A stretch of 13,574 nt of DNA, taken from Chloroflexota bacterium (GTDB lineage Bacteria; Chloroflexota; Limnocylindria; P2-11E). The DNA is taken from NCBI GenBank assembly GCA_013695575.1, contig JACDAF010000109.1, positions 1-13,574 of the forward strand. The letters are read 5' to 3'. The translations under genes were made by a program, and so were the position numbers. A model generated the notes under the pieces. It made no database searches. It saw only the letters and a program-made list of their open reading frames with translations, and was not told where the DNA came from. Below are positions 13,451 through 13,574 of this stretch, piece by piece (within the stretch, counting starts at the first letter, position 1; each line of letters begins with the position of its first letter).

Positions 13451-13574
13451 TGGAGATGGGGGAGGGTCGAACTCCCCGTCCAGGGCCCTTGAGCGTTCCG
13501 CGTCTACGAGCGTGGTCGGTGCTTTTGCATCTCGCGGGACCGGCCGCGCACCGACGCGCTGCCGATCCAGCCAG
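13451..13574 (-). ncRNA. ssrA: tmRNA (transfer-messenger RNA), 3' part; 5' part beyond window
   Basis: Read on the minus strand, the sequence ends with GTTCGACC in a T-arm (stem GGGGAG/CTCCCC) followed by CATCTCCA. This is the standard 3' end of tmRNA, with the discriminator A at 13451 and no encoded CCA. Upstream is CACGCTCGTAGA, matching the conserved ACNACGCNNGUAGA segment before the tRNA-like domain. An 8-bp stem GTCGGTGC/GCACCGAC, plus CCGCG in its loop complementary to a downstream CGCGG, matches the last pseudoknot. The tag reading frame and resume codon lie outside the window. The T-stem appears to allow 6 bp instead of 5. Proximity to smpB supports the call. A tRNA is excluded because the sequence 5' of the T-arm is the pseudoknot, not an anticodon arm. 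Confidence 0.85.

Noticed and set aside
13281..13574. Plus-strand open frame from ATG 13281 to the window end
   Set aside because: It runs antisense through the tmRNA, is Arg/Gly/Ser-rich as expected for an out-of-frame GC-rich shadow, and has no recognisable domain.
1..13574. Search for parS sites and DnaA boxes, expected if this is an origin region
   Set aside because: I saw no GTTTCACGTGAAAC-like palindromes and no TTATCCACA-like boxes, so origin proximity is not supported despite parAB and gyrB.
1..13574. Search for CRISPR arrays, insertion sequences, phage or toxin-antitoxin genes
   Set aside because: No repeat-spacer pattern, transposase, integrase or other recognisable defence gene was found; only the intein is a mobile-type element.

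Overview
The window is a gene-dense, GC-rich piece of bacterial chromosome, about two thirds G+C by eye. It appears to come from a high-GC Terrabacteria-type organism. My tentative choice is a Chloroflexota-like lineage, with an actinobacterial relative as the alternative. This rests on GC content, GTG and TTG starts, the gyrB/gyrA proximity, and a ftsE-ftsX-M23 peptidase-smpB-ssrA neighbourhood. There is no rRNA or phylogenetic marker to confirm it. All genes are plus strand except a TerC-family gene and the tmRNA.

Region 1 (1-7392) is a tightly coupled cluster: parA (5' end cut by the window edge), parB, gyrB, a hotdog-fold thioesterase and gyrA. Each start overlaps the preceding stop (TGATG or GTGA). 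The one 22-nt gap, between gyrB and the thioesterase, is exactly bridged by a 7-codon reading frame with the same overlaps. Chromosome segregation and DNA supercoiling therefore look co-translated. gyrA contains an in-frame 157-residue mini-intein (no homing endonuclease), placed 12 residues upstream of the classical mycobacterial GyrA intein site. GyrB carries Asn where nearly all gyrases have Asp in the EGDSAGG motif, and GyrA carries Ala at the Ser83 position. Both are known quinolone-insensitivity positions. ParB has an altered CTP-binding motif (GQRR instead of GERR).

Region 2 (7441-10400) is the divisome cell-wall module: ftsE and ftsX (ATGA overlap), then a secreted coiled-coil M23/LytM endopeptidase with all zinc and catalytic residues intact. 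FtsEX probably controls this hydrolase.

Region 3 (10401-11186) holds a roughly 200-nt intergenic stretch that folds into several hairpins inside a closing helix. One hairpin would bury the strongest Shine-Dalgarno in the stretch. It ends in a near-perfect intrinsic terminator only 17 nt before smpB, so a regulated leader, an attenuator or a separate small RNA is plausible. This is the best candidate here for something undescribed.

Region 4 (11183-13574) has a TerC-family membrane protein convergent with smpB (both stops share one CTAG), a divergent EamA/DMT-family transporter preceded by 24-nt tandem repeats, about 300 nt without a convincing gene, and the 3' part of the tmRNA gene ssrA on the minus strand. 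SmpB and tmRNA, partners in ribosome rescue, thus lie within 2.3 kb of each other.
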